Shown one piece after another: positions 7,117 to 9,076 of a DNA stretch of 9,076 nucleotides. The stretch spans positions 1-9,076 of the forward strand of contig JAAEZW010000058.1 in assembly GCA_018222665.1 (NCBI GenBank). Reading direction: 5' to 3'. The number at the start of each line of letters is the position of its first letter. The stretch's first letter is position 1. The stretch is from Paracoccaceae bacterium (lineage in GTDB: Bacteria; Pseudomonadota; Alphaproteobacteria; Rhodobacterales; Rhodobacteraceae). A model generated the notes under the pieces. It ran no database searches. It saw only the letters and a program-made list of their open reading frames with translations, and was not told the DNA's origin. Position numbers and translations under genes: made by a program.

Positions 7117-8772
7117 ATGGCAGCCTATCAATACGTCTATCACATGCAAGGTGTGTCAAAAACCTATCCGGGTGGCAAAAAATGTTTTGAAAACATTCAC
7201 TTGTCCTTCCTACCCGGTGTGAAAATCGGTGTCGTCGGTGTAAACGGCGCGGGTAAATCGACCCTGATGAAGATCATGGCGGGTCTGGATAAAGACTATA
7301 CGGGCGAGGCATGGTCCGCCGAGGGTGCCAAAGTCGGCTATCTGCCACAGGAACCCCACCTAGAAGAAAACATGTCCGTGCGTGAAAACGTCATGCTGGG
7401 CGTTGCCGAGAAAAAGGCGATTCTTGATCGTTATAATGAATTGGCGATGAACTATTCCGATGAAACCGCCGATGAAATGGCCCAACTACAGGATCAGATC
7501 GACGCGGAAAACCTGTGGGATTTGGACAGCCAGATTGACGTGTCGATGGAGGCGCTGCGCTGCCCACCCGATGATGCGATGCCTGCCAACCTATCTGGTG
7601 GTGAACGCCGCCGCGTTGCGCTGTGCAAATTGCTACTTGAAGCACCTGATATGTTGCTGCTTGACGAACCGACCAACCACTTGGACGCGGAAACAATCGC
7701 ATGGCTGCAACAGCACCTAATTGATTACAAGGGTACAATTCTAATCGTCACCCACGACCGTTATTTCCTTGACGATATCACTGGGTGGATTTTGGAATTG
7801 GACCGCGGTCGCGGCATCCCGTATGAGGGCAACTATTCCAGCTGGCTGGAACAAAAGGCCAAGCGTTTGGAACAAGAGGCCCGCGAAGACAAAAGCCGTC
7901 AGAAAACATTGGAACGTGAATTGGACTGGATCCGTCAGGGCGCCAAGGCCCGTCAGGCCAAACAAAAGGCACGGATCAACGCCTACGAAGAATTGGCAAG
8001 CCAGTCAGAGCGTGAAAAAATCACCCGCGCCCAGATTGTTATTCCAAATGGCCCCCGCCTTGGCAGCAAGGTGATCGAGGTTGAAGGCCTGCAAAAGGCG
8101 ATGGGCGACAAATTATTGATCGAAAATCTGTCCTTCAGCCTACCACCAGGTGGCATTGTGGGTGTGATCGGGCCAAACGGCGCGGGTAAATCCACCCTGT
8201 TCAAAATGCTAACAGGTCAGGAAAGCCCTGATGCGGGTGCCGTCACCTATGGCGACACTGTTTCGCTATCCTATGTGGATCAGTCGCGTGATGACCTATT
8301 GGACAAAGACACCGTTTGGGAGGCGATTTCTGGAGGTGCTGAGATCATTCAACTGGGTGATGCCCAGATGAACAGCCGCGCCTATTGCTCTGCCTTTAAC
8401 TTTAAGGGTGGGGATCAACAGAAAACCGTGAACCTGCTGTCGGGCGGTGAACGCAACCGGGTGCATATGGCACGCCTGTTGAAATCGGGCGGCAACGTTT
8501 TGTTATTGGACGAACCGACCAACGATTTGGACGTAGAAACATTGCGCGCACTCGAAGATGCCTTGATGGATTTTGCGGGCTGCGCCGTGGTCATTTCTCA
8601 CGACCGTTTCTTCCTTGACCGTATATGCACCCACATCCTTGCGTTCGAGGGCGAGGCACACGTTGAATGGTTCGAAGGCGACTTTTCCGCCTATGAAGAG
8701 GATAAGAAACGCCGCCTAGGTCCAGATGCATTGGAACCCAAGCGGATTAAACATAAAAAGTTTACACGCTAA
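7117..8772 (+). CDS. ettA: Energy-dependent translational throttle protein EttA (ABC-F ATPase)
   Basis: EttA is a soluble ABC-F ATPase that binds the ribosomal E site and gates the first elongation step according to the ATP/ADP ratio. It is not a transporter and has no membrane segment. The 551 residues, close to the 555 of E. coli EttA, carry two ABC domains. Domain 1 has Walker A GVNGAGKST (41-49), signature LSGGE (159-163), Walker B MLLLDEPTNHLD (179-190, Glu184) and switch His213. Domain 2 has GPNGAGKST (352-360), LSGGE (441-445), VLLLDEPTND (461-470, Glu466) and His495. The arm (about 95-139) and the charged linker (about 240-310, WLEQKAKRLEQEAREDKSR) are the ABC-F features that separate EttA from transport ATPases. 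The C-terminus EPKRIKHKK also matches EttA. AGGAG six bases before the ATG at 7117 supports the start. It is followed by its own terminator, so it is probably a single-gene transcript. Confidence 0.97.
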   Translation: MAAYQYVYHMQGVSKTYPGGKKCFENIHLSFLPGVKIGVVGVNGAGKSTLMKIMAGLDKDYTGEAWSAEGAKVGYLPQEPHLEENMSVRENVMLGVAEKKAILDRYNELAMNYSDETADEMAQLQDQIDAENLWDLDSQIDVSMEALRCPPDDAMPANLSGGERRRVALCKLLLEAPDMLLLDEPTNHLDAETIAWLQQHLIDYKGTILIVTHDRYFLDDITGWILELDRGRGIPYEGNYSSWLEQKAKRLEQEAREDKSRQKTLERELDWIRQGAKARQAKQKARINAYEELASQSEREKITRAQIVIPNGPRLGSKVIEVEGLQKAMGDKLLIENLSFSLPPGGIVGVIGPNGAGKSTLFKMLTGQESPDAGAVTYGDTVSLSYVDQSRDDLLDKDTVWEAISGGAEIIQLGDAQMNSRAYCSAFNFKGGDQQKTVNLLSGGERNRVHMARLLKSGGNVLLLDEPTNDLDVETLRALEDALMDFAGCAVVISHDRFFLDRICTHILAFEGEAHVEWFEGDFSAYEEDKKRRLGPDALEPKRIKHKKFTR

Positions 8773-8776
8773 ATAT

Positions 8777-8820
8777 AAAACGCGCCCTTATTTATTCTTT
8801 TGATAGGGGCGCGTTTTCTT
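8777..8820 (+). terminator. Intrinsic (Rho-independent) terminator of ettA
   Basis: AAAACGCGCCC (8777-8787) is perfectly complementary to GGGCGCGTTTT (8807-8817), giving an 11-base stem. One G-T wobble and two A-T pairs extend it to 14, with a 13-base loop (8791-8803). The stem ends in a T-rich tail and begins five bases after the ettA stop. The A-rich 5' flank means it could also act on the - strand, but no - strand gene ends here. Confidence 0.92.
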
Positions 8821-8940
8821 ATTTATAAGAATACCTGCACAGTTTTAAATTTTATTATCAAACTTATATACTCTCGCTTTTTTATTGATTTTTTAACTTT
8901 AATATCCTCTTAATATTTTCGCTAAATATCGGAGGTTATA
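8821..8940 (+). promoter_or_regulatory. AT-rich upstream region of the H-NS-like gene
   Basis: These 120 bases are strikingly rich in A and T, with repeated T tracts, unlike the coding DNA around them, and must contain the promoter of the gene at 8941. TATACT (8867-8872) is a good -10 candidate but lacks a convincing -35 at the right distance; TTGATT (8885-8890) is a possible -35 without a well-spaced -10. A strong GGAGG ribosome binding site lies at 8931-8935. Tracts of this kind are typical binding sites for H-NS-type proteins, so autoregulation is plausible but inferred. Confidence 0.5.
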
Positions 8941-9076
8941 ATGGCGCTTAATTTAAATAAAATGTCGATTGGAGGGTTAAATAAATTAATTTCCGACGCA
9001 CAGGCGGCATTGGCCCAAAAACAAGAGGTCGCCGAAAAGGTGCGCAAGTTGGCCCATGATAATGGATTGGATATTA
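8941..9076 (+). CDS. Probable H-NS family nucleoid-associated protein, 3' end outside window
   Basis: Only the first 45 codons are visible. They read MALNLNKMSIGGLNKLISDA and continue with AQKQEVAEKVRKLAHDNGLDI. The pattern is a short hydrophobic N-terminal helix (MSIGGLNKLISDAQAAL), a second charged helix, and a turn (LAHDNGLDI) leading to what would be the linker. It matches the N-terminal oligomerisation half of the short H-NS-like proteins of Rhodobacterales (HvrA/Spb type). In those, a C-terminal DNA-binding segment with an RGR/RRP-like core follows; it lies beyond the window, so the assignment is incomplete. If right, the protein binds AT-rich DNA, bridges the nucleoid and silences genes. 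GGAGG five bases before the ATG makes the start secure. The preceding ettA terminator and AT-rich leader indicate its own transcript. The alternative is another small coiled-coil protein. Confidence 0.6.
   Translation, partial: MALNLNKMSIGGLNKLISDAQAALAQKQEVAEKVRKLAHDNGLDI

Noticed and set aside
1..9076. tRNA or rRNA genes, CRISPR arrays, insertion sequences, att sites or a defence or biosynthetic cluster
   Set aside because: No tRNA cloverleaf, regularly spaced repeat, transposase motif or terminal repeats were seen; apart from the remnant the genes are housekeeping or small conserved proteins.

Overview
The window looks like ordinary chromosomal core of an alphaproteobacterium, most likely the Roseobacter group of Rhodobacteraceae. 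The UvrB sequence, the class I lysyl-tRNA synthetase, the DUF4864 protein, the TerB-like protein and the nadD-dacB pair all have the character I associate with that family. This assignment is from recognised protein character, not a search. Base composition by eye is close to half GC, lower than many relatives, with two clearly AT-rich intergenic islands at about 2226-2341 and 8773-8940.

Layout: the 3' part of uvrB (nucleotide excision repair, + strand, cut by the left edge) ends at 1855. A broken remnant on the - strand (1852-2225) follows; it starts like a family 2 glycosyltransferase and then changes frame. Next come a small secreted DUF4864 protein (+, 2342-2734) and lysK (-, 2748-4322), which converge 13 bases apart. 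A 150-base divergent region holding nested inverted repeats separates lysK from a TerB-like gene (+, 4473-4901). That gene overlaps, tail to tail, dacB (-, 4898-6373), which lies 29 bases behind nadD (-, 6403-6981) in a probable two-gene unit. A 135-base divergent region leads to ettA (+, 7117-8772), which ends in a strong intrinsic terminator. After an AT-rich promoter region the first 45 codons of a probable H-NS-family gene (+, from 8941) run off the right edge.

The genes do not form one pathway. They cover DNA repair (UvrB), tRNA charging and translation control (LysK, EttA), NAD synthesis (NadD), cell-wall remodelling (DacB) and nucleoid structure (the H-NS-like protein). Transcription direction switches often and the convergent gene ends are very tight.

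I did not find a convincing new biological system. The items most worth a second look are the broken glycosyltransferase fragment with an A6 run at the frame change, the nested palindromes between lysK and the TerB-like gene, and the AT-rich upstream region of the H-NS-like gene.
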